Shown: positions 26,120 to 34,722 of the stretch, piece after piece
Position numbering within the stretch: position 1 is the stretch's first letter
Layout of the letters: each line of letters opens with the position of its first letter
DNA from: Emticicia oligotrophica DSM 17448
GTDB lineage: Bacteria; Bacteroidota; Bacteroidia; Cytophagales; Spirosomataceae
Assembly: GCF_000263195.1 (NCBI RefSeq)
Contig: NC_018748.1
Location: 2,914,001-2,978,000, forward strand
Length of the DNA stretch: 64,000 nt
Direction: 5' to 3'
Position numbers and translations under genes: made by a program
The notes under the pieces: generated by a model
Database searches by the model: none
Seen by the model: the letters and a program-made list of their open reading frames with translations, nothing else
What the model was told of the DNA's origin: nothing

Positions 26120-28234
26120 ATGAAAAAGCTAACAGAAATTATTGATTACAACACAAGTTCGGCTTTGGGCTGGACGCTCATTCACTCAATTTGGCAGGGA
26201 TTTGCCATTTTGCTGGTATTTGGTATTCTTTACTATTTTTTCAAACCATCTACTACTCGTTATAGACTTGGTATTGGAGCATTATGTGTACAATTCTTAG
26301 CGGCGATAATTACTTTTTTTACCATTTATGAACCTAATGTTCCAGTTGAATTAGCAAATCAAGGACAATTAAGCCTTTTCTTCCTCAAAAATACAGGGCT
26401 TGTATTTACACCTCAAAAATTAAGCTTTATTGAACAAGTTGAGCTTTTCTTGCACCAAAATTTAGATATTTTCGTGATGATGTGGTTCATAGGAACAAGC
26501 CTATTATTATTGCGTTTAGTAGTTGGTTTTACACATGTGCAAGGCATGAAAATTCAGCAAGTGAAACCTGTAAATGCTACTATCCAAGCATTAATGGATA
26601 CTTTGCTTGAAAAGACACAAATGCCAAGTACAATCAAGTTACTGGAATCTGCCAGAGCTTCTGTACCCATGACTATTGGTTGGTTGAGACCTGTAGTGCT
26701 TTTACCAATTGGAATGGCTACTGGATTAGGAATTAAGCAGTTAGAAGCCATTTTAGCACATGAATTAGCCCATATCAAACGCTATGATTATTTGGTTAAT
26801 ATTTTCCAAAATGTGATAGAAATTCTCTTCTTTTATCATCCAGCTACGTGGTTTATTTCGGGAAAAGTACGTGATGAAAGAGAGAATTGTTGTGATGATT
26901 TTGCCGTGGAAATCTGTGGTGATAGCCTAGTCTTAGCCAAAGCTCTTACGCAGGTAGCAAGTTATCAGCATCAACCTCATTTGGCTATGGCATTTGGGGC
27001 AAAACGCCAGACTTTCATGGATAGAATTAAACGCATTATTGGTATCAACGATGCAAAACCGATGAGTTATGGCAATTGGGCTGCGGTATTTATCATGATT
27101 TTGGTAGTAGCTCTTGGAGTGACTTATGCTCAAAAGGAAATTAAAAAAGAAAAGAAGATTGAAAAAGCTAAGAAGGCTAATGTATCTATCAATAAATTAG
27201 TCGAAAAGAGCGAAGAAATTCAGTTAGAAGGTAGGGTAATCATACCTACCGATAGCTCTAAACTTGAGGAAGTTGAGGCTGAAATGGAGGTATTGAGTAA
27301 AGAAATGGAAAAGTATAGTCGCGAAATGGAAGTGTTGAGTAAGCAGATGGATGAAAAATATGCTCGCCAGATGGAAAAAGAAAGCGAAGCTATGCAACAA
27401 GTGCAGCGTAAATTCCAAGTGCCACAACGTAAAATCCAAGATTTGTCTATTCAAATACAAGAAGTGAGTTTAGCGATGCAGAAAATCCATAATAAATATA
27501 TGGATTCTGATAGAATGCCAGTTGAAGCAGAGCAAAAGCTCAAAGCATTAGAAAAGCAAGAGCGAGTACTGGAAAAACAAATGCAAGAAGTTGAGCAACA
27601 AATGCACAGCGTAGAAGCAGAAATGCGTCCTTTTGAGCAACGAATGCATCGTTTAGGTTCTCCAATGGATAGTTTGGGTAGATTGATGGAACGCTATGCT
27701 AAACCGATGGACTCCCTAGGAAAGATAATGGGAGAGAAGGGAAGAATTCTTGAGAAATTAGCAAAAGAAGAAGAGGCACGTTTCAAGAAAGATTTAGAAG
27801 TTCTATCCGAAATGCTTTATAAAGATGGTCTAATCAAAAATAAGAAAGATTTCGAACTACGCTTAAAAGGAGATAAATTATTAGTAGACCTTGAGCCTCA
27901 ATCAGCGGTGGTTTATGATAAAGTATGGGATTGGATTAATAAAACTTGGGGTAGTCGTTATAAGGGGTTAAAAGAAAAAGATTTTAGAATCAACGTAAAT
28001 GGCGATGAAGTAAATTTTAGCACCCACGGTGGCCGCAATTATTATCATCATGGAGGTACTTACCCTGCTCCTCCGCCGCCACCTGCACGTATTTCAACGC
28101 CAAGGGCTTCAGGTATTCCAGCTGCTCCAGAGCCACGAAGTTTACATACGCCCTCAACTCCACATGCTCGGGCAGCAATTAGTAAACCTATGCCTCCTAA
28201 AGCTCCGAAATCAGTGAAAGGTATAGTTGATTAA
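26120..28234 (+). CDS. BlaR1-like M56 metallopeptidase with periplasmic coiled coil
   Basis: A 704-residue membrane peptidase partner of the BlaI-type repressor. Four membrane segments lie in the first 325 residues, the last at about 306-323. The zinc motif HELAH is at 214-218 and the third ligand is probably a Glu in RDERENCCDD (251-260). Beyond the last helix the chain has no penicillin-binding domain. Instead it has a long Met/Gln/Glu-rich coiled coil (about 340-560) with repeats such as MEVLSKEM and PMDSLG, then a small folded part and a Pro/His-rich tail. It probably senses envelope stress rather than beta-lactams, which is inference. Confidence 0.9.
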   Translation: MKKLTEIIDYNTSSALGWTLIHSIWQGFAILLVFGILYYFFKPSTTRYRLGIGALCVQFLAAIITFFTIYEPNVPVELANQGQLSLFFLKNTGLVFTPQKLSFIEQVELFLHQNLDIFVMMWFIGTSLLLLRLVVGFTHVQGMKIQQVKPVNATIQALMDTLLEKTQMPSTIKLLESARASVPMTIGWLRPVVLLPIGMATGLGIKQLEAILAHELAHIKRYDYLVNIFQNVIEILFFYHPATWFISGKVRDERENCCDDFAVEICGDSLVLAKALTQVASYQHQPHLAMAFGAKRQTFMDRIKRIIGINDAKPMSYGNWAAVFIMILVVALGVTYAQKEIKKEKKIEKAKKANVSINKLVEKSEEIQLEGRVIIPTDSSKLEEVEAEMEVLSKEMEKYSREMEVLSKQMDEKYARQMEKESEAMQQVQRKFQVPQRKIQDLSIQIQEVSLAMQKIHNKYMDSDRMPVEAEQKLKALEKQERVLEKQMQEVEQQMHSVEAEMRPFEQRMHRLGSPMDSLGRLMERYAKPMDSLGKIMGEKGRILEKLAKEEEARFKKDLEVLSEMLYKDGLIKNKKDFELRLKGDKLLVDLEPQSAVVYDKVWDWINKTWGSRYKGLKEKDFRINVNGDEVNFSTHGGRNYYHHGGTYPAPPPPPARISTPRASGIPAAPEPRSLHTPSTPHARAAISKPMPPKAPKSVKGIVD

Positions 28235-28368
28235 AATATATTTTCAAAGCAAATACTGTAAGTTTAGTAAATGAGCAGTAATTAGTTAAAGGTTTTAATC
28301 GGGGTGATTTAGCAAAGTAACTTTAAAGGTGAGATTGAAAGATTAACCTTTAATTAATTAGAAAAACA

Positions 28369-28400
28369 GAAACAGCTTCTTTTTTGGAAGAAGCTGTTTC
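28369..28400. terminator. Bidirectional terminator between convergent genes
   Basis: Perfect 11-base arms GAAACAGCTTC (28369-28379) and complement (28390-28400), T-rich loop. It lies between the M56 gene and the convergent DUF1080 gene. Confidence 0.8.
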
Positions 28401-28425
28401 AATAGAAATATTATTTATCAAACAA

Positions 28426-29208
28426 TTACAATCTTCTAATCCAGATATTTCTGAATTGAGTTTTATTGCCATGGTCTTGTAGGTGTATTACATCTTCTCC
28501 ATGAGCTTCTGGATACATGTGTAAACCAATATAATTTGTAAGACCCAAAATTGTTGTATTATTTTGAACCAATACACCATTATGTAATACAGTAATGCGT
28601 GCAGGGTAATCTAAACGGCCATCTGGTTTAAAACGTGGAGCTGTGTAAATTACATCATAAGTATTCCATTCAAGTGGGCCACGCATAGCGTTTACAAGTG
28701 GAGCGGTGTCTTTGTAAATACTACCAGCTTGTCCGTTACGATATGTGCGGTTTTGATAAGAATCTAAAATTTGTAGTTCGTAGCGGTCTTGAAAGAAAAC
28801 ACCACTATTGCCACGTCCTTGGCTTACACCTTTTACTTCATCTGGTGCCGAAAACTCAATGTGTAATTGGCAATCGCCAAATTTTAATTTTGTTTTGATA
28901 TCGCCTGTACCTGGTTCTACTTCAAATCTACCATCAATTACCTTCCATTTTGGAGCAGACCCATCCTTAGCACTTACCCATTGAGACAAATCTTTACCAT
29001 CAAAAAGAATAATAGCATCTGATGGAGCATCGGCGTTGGTTTTTCCGGGTGTAACCACTCCAACCTCAGGTTCCCAAATCTCAGTCATTTCTGGTTTCAT
29101 TGGCATTGGCGAAACCGCAGGTGGGGTAGAAGAGTACTGTGCGTAGGATTTTGCACTGAATAACATAACAGCTGCAAATGCAGAAGCCACGATTTGGATT
29201 TTTTTCAT
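28426..29208 (-). CDS. Exported DUF1080 (3-keto-disaccharide hydrolase-type) protein
   Basis: A 260-residue exported protein with a signal peptide ending near SYAQ (residue 24), then a Pro-rich linker and one DUF1080 jelly-roll. Marks are AIILFDGKDLSQWVS, GRGNSGVFFQDRYELQILDS, NGQAGSIYKDTAPLVNAM and a C-terminal FRNIWIRRL. The ATG at 29208 is used because the longer frame begins with TTG. A -7 match TACATTTG (29239-29246, minus strand) lies 30 bases upstream. It is the soluble counterpart of the lipoprotein at 17537. Confidence 0.9.
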   Translation of the reverse strand: MKKIQIVASAFAAVMLFSAKSYAQYSSTPPAVSPMPMKPEMTEIWEPEVGVVTPGKTNADAPSDAIILFDGKDLSQWVSAKDGSAPKWKVIDGRFEVEPGTGDIKTKLKFGDCQLHIEFSAPDEVKGVSQGRGNSGVFFQDRYELQILDSYQNRTYRNGQAGSIYKDTAPLVNAMRGPLEWNTYDVIYTAPRFKPDGRLDYPARITVLHNGVLVQNNTTILGLTNYIGLHMYPEAHGEDVIHLQDHGNKTQFRNIWIRRL

Positions 29209-29713
29209 CTCAGTATTAAAGGTTGATTGTTTAACGCTCAAATGTAATAAAGTTTTGTGAATCATCAGCGAATACTGTACGAAAATGAAGTTTGATTGTA
29301 CGAAATCGGACAATTTTTCGACCAATAAGTAATTTATTAAAATGAACTTATTTTTGTAAGTAACTGATAGATAATTAGTTATGTTGGTCGACTAAATAGG
29401 CATGATTTATTGGCACAACTTTTTCATTGATTAATTGGGGCGAAACAAGGAAAATAGGGTTTGAACGAAATAATATTCTGAATATTATGTGTTTGTATTA
29501 AAAAATTAATAATTAAACAGAATAAAATTTTGTGACAAGCGTCAAAAACTCCATCAAGCATAATCGCCATTCGTCCTTTTAAAATAACCATTTGAGTAGT
29601 TTGTATTACATAGTACCGAGTTTTGCACATAACTTTGAATCGTCAAAGAAAAACAATGACACTTAACAAAAGAAAAAGCTAAAACTTTATAAAACATTTT
29701 AAAAATCAAAATT
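29209..29713. other. Intergenic region, 505 bases, divergent promoters
   Basis: Holds a -7 match for the minus-strand DUF1080 gene (29239-29246) and TAACTTTG for the plus-strand gene (29630-29637), which implies a leader of about 75 bases. The middle part is AT-rich with no ORF, RNA or clear repeat. Confidence 0.45.
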
Positions 29714-30130
29714 ATGAAAACGTTACAATCAACTTTCGCAATCGCTTTATTAGCAACTTCAGTAATCTTCAATGCAAATGCAGAAGAAAAGAAAACAGAA
29801 AAAAATGAAGCAGCAGCTTCCACAACCAACTCAATTGCAAATTATAAAATGAGTAACCTTAAAGTAGGTTTGTATGAAGCAGGTCATGTGAACTCTTTGA
29901 AACTGAATCTCACACTTACAAAAGACGCTGGTAAGACAGCAACTGTAAAGTTAATGGATGAAAAAGGAAATGTTTTGGTTGAAGAGAGAATTAGTAAAAA
30001 TGAAACGGCTTATAGTTTCCGATTTGATTTCTCAGAAACGCCAGTAGGTACATACTACGTAGAAGTAATAAATGGTAATCATATTGTTACAAAAGAAGTA
30101 TTAAAAGGTAAAGGTACTTTAAGCTACTAA
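29714..30130 (+). CDS. Small exported beta-sandwich protein, copy 1
   Basis: A 138-residue exported protein with a signal peptide cut near NANA (about residue 23), a charged linker, then a beta-rich domain (about 45-138). The KVGLYEA...VKLMDEKGNVLVEE...PVGTYYVEVINGNHIVTKEV pattern resembles DUF3244 proteins and the sorting domain of type IX secretion cargo. No enzyme motif is seen. The next gene is a paralogue of the same length, and the leaders of both are alike. Possible roles are a surface structural protein or a stress-induced periplasmic protein; this is not settled. Confidence 0.75.
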   Translation: MKTLQSTFAIALLATSVIFNANAEEKKTEKNEAAASTTNSIANYKMSNLKVGLYEAGHVNSLKLNLTLTKDAGKTATVKLMDEKGNVLVEERISKNETAYSFRFDFSETPVGTYYVEVINGNHIVTKEVLKGKGTLSY

Positions 30131-30250
30131 AACCACTTATCAAGTATTTTGACCGATGGTCTTAAAACTTGAAACGCGGCAGCCACACAACTCATCTTAT
30201 AATCGAAAAAGCTATAAAATTCAAAAACATTTTAAATCAATTACAAAATT

Positions 30251-30667
30251 ATGAAAACGCAATTTAAAAATTTCGCAGTAGCTCTTGTAGCAGGTATCTT
30301 CTCTTTTTCATCAGTTTTGGCTAACAGTCCAATCGAAAAAAATGATGAAAGTAAAACCGCAACTAAACGTTCTTTTAATGTAGGAATGTATCGAATTATC
30401 AACTCAATGAAAGTGAATGTTTTGGTTGATAAGCAAGATAGTAAAGCATTAGATATTTCTGTGAAAAACGAACAAAATGAGGTTGTATACAGCGAAGTTG
30501 TTGGTAAAAACATCAATAAGTTTTCTAAAAAATTAGATTTATCGGGTCTTAAAGATGGTAAGTACCGTATCGAGATTTCAAACGGTAAAGAAACCGTAAC
30601 AAAACAAGTAAATGTAGAAACCCACGCACCAATTCCTTCAGAGTATCGCTCGGTAGAAGTTAAGTAA
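30251..30667 (+). CDS. Small exported beta-sandwich protein, copy 2
   Basis: A 138-residue paralogue of the 29714 product: signal peptide to about residue 24, then FNVGMYRIINSMKVNVLVD, ISVKNEQNEVVYSEVV and LKDGKYRIEISNGKETVTKQV, aligning strand for strand with copy 1. Identity is low by eye but length and layout agree. A good terminator (30731-30767) follows, while between the two genes there is a 120-base spacer with its own A-rich leader. Function unknown. Confidence 0.75.
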   Translation: MKTQFKNFAVALVAGIFSFSSVLANSPIEKNDESKTATKRSFNVGMYRIINSMKVNVLVDKQDSKALDISVKNEQNEVVYSEVVGKNINKFSKKLDLSGLKDGKYRIEISNGKETVTKQVNVETHAPIPSEYRSVEVK

Positions 30668-30730
30668 GGGAAGTACATTAGATTAATGAATGAATTAAAA
30701 ATTAGTTAGTATTTAGTTTAGGGGATTTAG

Positions 30731-30767
30731 ACAGCGTTGTGGTGTTTTCCGCAACGCTGTTTTTTTG
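30731..30767 (+). terminator. Rho-independent terminator
   Basis: Arms ACAGCGTTG (30731-30739) and complement (30752-30760), followed by seven T. It ends the twin small-protein unit. Confidence 0.88.
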
Positions 30768-30821
30768 TTTTCTGCTAATATCTTTTTACTTTCGCCTAAT
30801 CATATTCAACTATTAATTCTA

Positions 30822-31496
30822 ATGAAAACCTCAATCAAAACCTTTCTAATTGCCTTGGTATCTATGGCCATGTTCTCACTCAAACAAGACAAACCCACAA
30901 AAATTATTTTCTTTGGCGACTCTATCACACAAGCAGGTGTAAATCCGGGCGGATATATTACAAAAATGAAAGAAATGCTCGAAAAACAGGGCATCAAAGA
31001 TAAATACCAATTAATTGGAGCTGGTATTGGCGGAAACAAAGTATATGATTTATTCCTTCGAATGGAAGATGATGTGCTTTCTCAAAAACCAGATGTAGTG
31101 GTGATTTATATCGGGGTGAATGATGTATGGCATAAGTCAAGCCACGGAACTGGTACTGATGCCGATAAGTTTGGTAACTTCTATGTAGCCATCATCAAAA
31201 AGTTACAATCACAAGGAATTAAAGTTATTTGTTGTACACCAGCTGCCATTGGCGAAAGAACCGATAATAGCAATCAACAAGATGGTGATTTGAATTATTA
31301 CTCGAATATCATTCGTGGCATTGCTTCAAAATTCGATTGTCCGTTGATTGATTTACGTAAAGAGTTTATTGCTTATAACTTAAAGAATAATACTTCTAAT
31401 AAAGAATCGGGCGTACTTACCACTGACCGGGTGCATTTGAATGATGCAGGGAATCAATTCGTAGCAGATTTGATGATGAAGGCAGTTGTGAAGTAA
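30822..31496 (+). CDS. SGNH/GDSL-family hydrolase, exported
   Basis: A 224-residue esterase or lipase-like enzyme. Block I is FFGDSITQAG with the nucleophile Ser, block III is IGVNDVWHKSS with the oxyanion Asn, and block V is DRVHLNDAG with catalytic Asp and His. The N-terminal hydrophobic stretch (about 5-19) is probably a short signal peptide. The ATG at 30822 is chosen over an upstream TTG that lies next to a terminator. Relatives deacetylate sugars or act as rhamnogalacturonan acetylesterases, in line with the polysaccharide deacetylase that follows. Confidence 0.88.
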   Translation: MKTSIKTFLIALVSMAMFSLKQDKPTKIIFFGDSITQAGVNPGGYITKMKEMLEKQGIKDKYQLIGAGIGGNKVYDLFLRMEDDVLSQKPDVVVIYIGVNDVWHKSSHGTGTDADKFGNFYVAIIKKLQSQGIKVICCTPAAIGERTDNSNQQDGDLNYYSNIIRGIASKFDCPLIDLRKEFIAYNLKNNTSNKESGVLTTDRVHLNDAGNQFVADLMMKAVVK

Positions 31497-31497
31497 G

Positions 31498-31538
31498 TTT
31501 CAATGAAGTCTTCGCTCGAAGCGAAGACTTCATTGAAA
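31498..31538. terminator. Perfect 19-base hairpin between SGNH and deacetylase genes
   Basis: Arms 31498-31516 and 31520-31538 (TTTCAATGAAGTCTTCGCT and complement) with a three-base loop. A very stable hairpin directly after the stop at 31496. No long T-run follows, so it may slow rather than end transcription. Confidence 0.65.
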
Positions 31539-31557
31539 TAGTTAAAATTCCAACAAA

Positions 31558-32475
31558 ATGAGATTTCTTCCAATCTTCTTACTTATCATTAGTTTTTCGA
31601 CTAATGCACAAAAACAAATCGCTATCACGATTGATGATTTACCTTTTGTCAATGAGCGTTCTCTCAAACAAGCACAAGAATCTACTAATACACTTTTGAG
31701 TAAGCTCAAAAAACATAAAATTCAATCGGTTGGGTTTGTAAACGAAGAACAACTTTATAAAAATTGGGCAGAAGTTGAAGAGCGTATTGCTTTACTCGAT
31801 TCTTGGATGAAAAATGGACAAGAATTAGGGAATCATACTTTTTCGCATAAATCGTTTAGTGAACTTTCTTTAGAAGACTTTAAAGCCCAAACCTTGAAAG
31901 GTGAAGTGGTGACAGGGAAACTTTGTAAGAAATATGGTCAAAAAGAGCGTTATTTTCGTTTTCCATTTTTACATACAGGTTCTGATAGTCTAAAGAAATA
32001 CGGATTTCAGCAATTTCTTCAAGCTAATAAATACCAAAACGCACCAGTGACCATTGATGCTGATGATTGGTATTTTAATAAAGTTTATGTGGATGCACAG
32101 AAGGCTAATAATAAAACATTAATGCAAGATGTGGCTCAAAAGTATCTTAAACATACCGAAGCTTATTTTGAATATTACGAAAAATTAACGCAAGAAGTAC
32201 TCGGACGGCCAATTAAGCATATTTTTCTGTGTCATGTCAACGCACTTAATTCAGATTATTTCGATGAACTGGCTGAAGTTATGCATAAGCGAGGGTATGA
32301 GTTTATTACTTTAAAAGACGCCTTACAAGATGAGGTTTATACTCGCCCCGAAAGAGTTATCACAGCCAATGGTTTTTCATGGTTGCATCGTTGGCGAATG
32401 ACAGACAAAAAGAAAAATATTTTGAAAGACCCCGAAATACCAGCTGATATACAGACATTGTATAATGGGAAATAG
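31558..32475 (+). CDS. Exported polysaccharide deacetylase (NodB-like)
   Basis: A 305-residue exported protein: short signal peptide to about residue 17 (TNAQ), then a NodB domain with ITIDDLPF (catalytic Asp-Asp) and the HxxxH metal motif in GNHTFSHKS. RYFRFPFLHTGSD supplies the motif-3 Arg and HIFLCHVNALN the late His. Members act on chitin, peptidoglycan or xylan acetyl groups. The membrane protein at 32488 follows after 12 bases, so the pair is co-transcribed. Confidence 0.9.
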   Translation: MRFLPIFLLIISFSTNAQKQIAITIDDLPFVNERSLKQAQESTNTLLSKLKKHKIQSVGFVNEEQLYKNWAEVEERIALLDSWMKNGQELGNHTFSHKSFSELSLEDFKAQTLKGEVVTGKLCKKYGQKERYFRFPFLHTGSDSLKKYGFQQFLQANKYQNAPVTIDADDWYFNKVYVDAQKANNKTLMQDVAQKYLKHTEAYFEYYEKLTQEVLGRPIKHIFLCHVNALNSDYFDELAEVMHKRGYEFITLKDALQDEVYTRPERVITANGFSWLHRWRMTDKKKNILKDPEIPADIQTLYNGK

Positions 32476-32487
32476 AACCTATTTTTT

Positions 32488-33450
32488 ATGAGCAAGCAGA
32501 AAGTAATTACCATTCTAAAAATCGTCTTTTTACCTACGATTTATGCGATTTTACTGCGTTTATTATTTGGCGTTTCCACTTGGAAAGAGCTATTTGATGT
32601 AATGTCGGTGAGTTTTTTATTTTGCTTACCACTTATTGTTGGTGCCTTAACTATCTATCTTTCTAGTGTAGAGAATGTAGAAAATTTGGCTTATAGAATT
32701 ATGGTACCTTGGATTCCGATTTTTTTATTTTTTGTTATCACTCTCTTTTTTGCTCTTGAGGGCTGGGCTTGTTGGCTAATGGTATTGCCTTTGTTTATGG
32801 TAGTTGCTTCGGTTGGTGGACTTATAGGGGGCTACTATAAGCTAAAAGAAAAGAATAATACTCTCTATGTTTCATTGTTTGTATTATTGCCTTTCTTCAT
32901 TGCACCAGTTGAAAATATGATTGGTAAAATACCGGGTACTTACAAAGCATATACTTACATTGATATTCAAGCACCAGATAGTAAGATTTGGAAAAACGTA
33001 ACAAGAGTGAAAGAAATTAGAGCAGACCAAGATAAAGGTTTATTGACTCAGACCCTCGGATTCCCAAGACCAGTAAAGGCAGAATTAAATTTTGAGGGAG
33101 TTGGAGCTTACAGAGAAGCAATATTTACCAACGGGCTTGTTTTTCACGAAGCAGTTTCTGAGTATATTGACAAGAAAAAAATGGTATTCTCAATCAAAGC
33201 TTACCCTCACGAGATACCATCAGCAACAATGGATGAACACGTTGTGATTGGTGGAGAATATTTTGATGTGTTAAATGGTACTTATGAATTAGAAAAATTA
33301 AATAATACCACCTATCGATTACATCTATATAGTCATTTTAAATTAACAACAACTTTCAATTTTTATGCTAGTTGGTGGGCAAGGTGGATAATGAAAGATA
33401 TTCAAAATAATATTTTACAAATTGTAAAAAGTAGGGCAGAAAAAGAATAA
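32488..33450 (+). CDS. Membrane protein with SRPBCC-like C-terminal domain
   Basis: A 320-residue protein with about four or five membrane helices in the first 150 residues and a soluble C-terminal half (about 160-320). That half has the pattern of a polyketide cyclase/START-type (SRPBCC) domain, ending in a long helix (WWARWIMKDIQNNILQIVKS). Such fusions are known from Bacteroidota but have no assigned function; a lipid or hydrophobic ligand is likely. It shares a transcript with the deacetylase. Confidence 0.7.
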   Translation: MSKQKVITILKIVFLPTIYAILLRLLFGVSTWKELFDVMSVSFLFCLPLIVGALTIYLSSVENVENLAYRIMVPWIPIFLFFVITLFFALEGWACWLMVLPLFMVVASVGGLIGGYYKLKEKNNTLYVSLFVLLPFFIAPVENMIGKIPGTYKAYTYIDIQAPDSKIWKNVTRVKEIRADQDKGLLTQTLGFPRPVKAELNFEGVGAYREAIFTNGLVFHEAVSEYIDKKKMVFSIKAYPHEIPSATMDEHVVIGGEYFDVLNGTYELEKLNNTTYRLHLYSHFKLTTTFNFYASWWARWIMKDIQNNILQIVKSRAEKE

Positions 33451-33569
33451 TAGAAAAAAAACAGCAATATTTTATCGAAATATCTTTAATTTGCATCAGA
33501 TTTTATCAATTAGGCTTCATCTATCATTATAATAACATTATTTCTTTTTAAAATTCAAAAACGGTACTC

Positions 33570-34652
33570 ATGAGTCAATCTTTGATTAAACCAGGCGTAG
33601 TTACAGGTGAAGCATTGAATGCTTTGTTACGTCACGCCAACGAAAATGATTACGCACTTCCTGCGGTAAATGTTGTTGGAACAAACTCTGTAAATGGAGT
33701 AATGGAAGCAGCCAAAGCTGTTAACTCGCCAGTTATTATTCAATTCTCAAATGGTGGAGCTTCGTTTTATGCAGGTAAAAGCCTACCAAACAAAAATCAA
33801 GAAGCAGCAATTGCTGGTGCTATTTCAGGTGCGATGCACGTGCATCAATTAGCCGAAATGTATGGTATTCCAGTAGTTCTTCATACTGACCACTGTGCAA
33901 AAAAATTATTACCATGGATTGATGGTTTATTAGATGCAGGTGAAAAATTCTTTGCTCAACACGGAAAGCCATTGTTTAGCTCACACATGATTGATTTATC
34001 TGAAGAGCCATTGGAAGAAAACATCGAAATTTGTGCGAAGTACCTTGAAAGAATGGCTAAAATGGGTATGACGCTTGAAATCGAATTAGGTGTGACAGGT
34101 GGTGAAGAAGATGGTGTAGATAATTCAGATGTAGATAGCTCAAAGCTTTATACACAACCAGCAGAAGTAGCTTTTGCTTATGAAGAATTGATGAAGATTT
34201 CTCCAAACTTCACAATCGCAGCTGCTTTTGGTAATGTTCACGGTGTATATAAGCCGGGTAACGTAAAATTATCACCAATTATCTTGAAAAATTCTCAAGA
34301 CTATATCCAAGAGAAATTCGGAACGGGTGAATTACCAGTAAACTTCGTATTCCACGGAGGTTCAGGTAGTACACGTGAAGAAATCAGAGAGGCAATCAGA
34401 TACGGTGCTGTAAAAATGAATATTGATACAGACGTACAATGGTCAACTTGGGAAGGTATCTTGAAATACTACAAAGATAAAGAAGCTTATCTTCAAGGAC
34501 AATTAGGGAATCCAGAAGGAGATGATTCTCCAAACAAAAAATACTATGACCCACGCGTTTGGTTACGTAAAGGGGAAGAAAATATGATTGCTCGTTTGAA
34601 AGTAGCTTTCGAAGATTTAGATTGTATCAACCGTAATGAAGGTTTGATTTAA
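33570..34652 (+). CDS. fbaA: Class II fructose-bisphosphate aldolase
   Basis: Zinc-dependent aldolase of glycolysis and gluconeogenesis, splitting fructose 1,6-bisphosphate to DHAP and glyceraldehyde 3-phosphate. It is 360 residues long, the class IIA (E. coli FbaA) size. Zinc and active-site motifs are VLHTDHCAKK, the LEIELGVTGGEEDGV loop, AAFGNVHGVY and FVFHGGSGS. The gene stands alone with a 120-base upstream region and a strong shared terminator after it. Identification is unambiguous. Confidence 0.97.
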   Translation: MSQSLIKPGVVTGEALNALLRHANENDYALPAVNVVGTNSVNGVMEAAKAVNSPVIIQFSNGGASFYAGKSLPNKNQEAAIAGAISGAMHVHQLAEMYGIPVVLHTDHCAKKLLPWIDGLLDAGEKFFAQHGKPLFSSHMIDLSEEPLEENIEICAKYLERMAKMGMTLEIELGVTGGEEDGVDNSDVDSSKLYTQPAEVAFAYEELMKISPNFTIAAAFGNVHGVYKPGNVKLSPIILKNSQDYIQEKFGTGELPVNFVFHGGSGSTREEIREAIRYGAVKMNIDTDVQWSTWEGILKYYKDKEAYLQGQLGNPEGDDSPNKKYYDPRVWLRKGEENMIARLKVAFEDLDCINRNEGLI

Positions 34653-34672
34653 TTCTGAAATCATATTTAAAG

Positions 34673-34707
34673 AAAAACCTGTGAAGTTTTGACTTTACAG
34701 GTTTTTT
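34673..34707. terminator. Bidirectional terminator after fbaA
   Basis: Fourteen-base arms 34673-34686 and 34693-34706 (AAAAACCTGTGAAG and complement, one G-T wobble), T-run after. It serves fbaA and the convergent Rossmann protein. Confidence 0.88.
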
Positions 34708-34722
34708 GCATTTTAATGCTTA

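Noticed and set aside
26120-28234. Reading the M56 protein as a beta-lactam sensor (BlaR1)
   Set aside because: The penicillin-binding C-terminal domain is missing and no beta-lactamase gene is in the operon.
30765-30821. Extended N-terminus of the SGNH hydrolase
   Set aside because: It would begin at a TTG in the T-tail of the preceding terminator.
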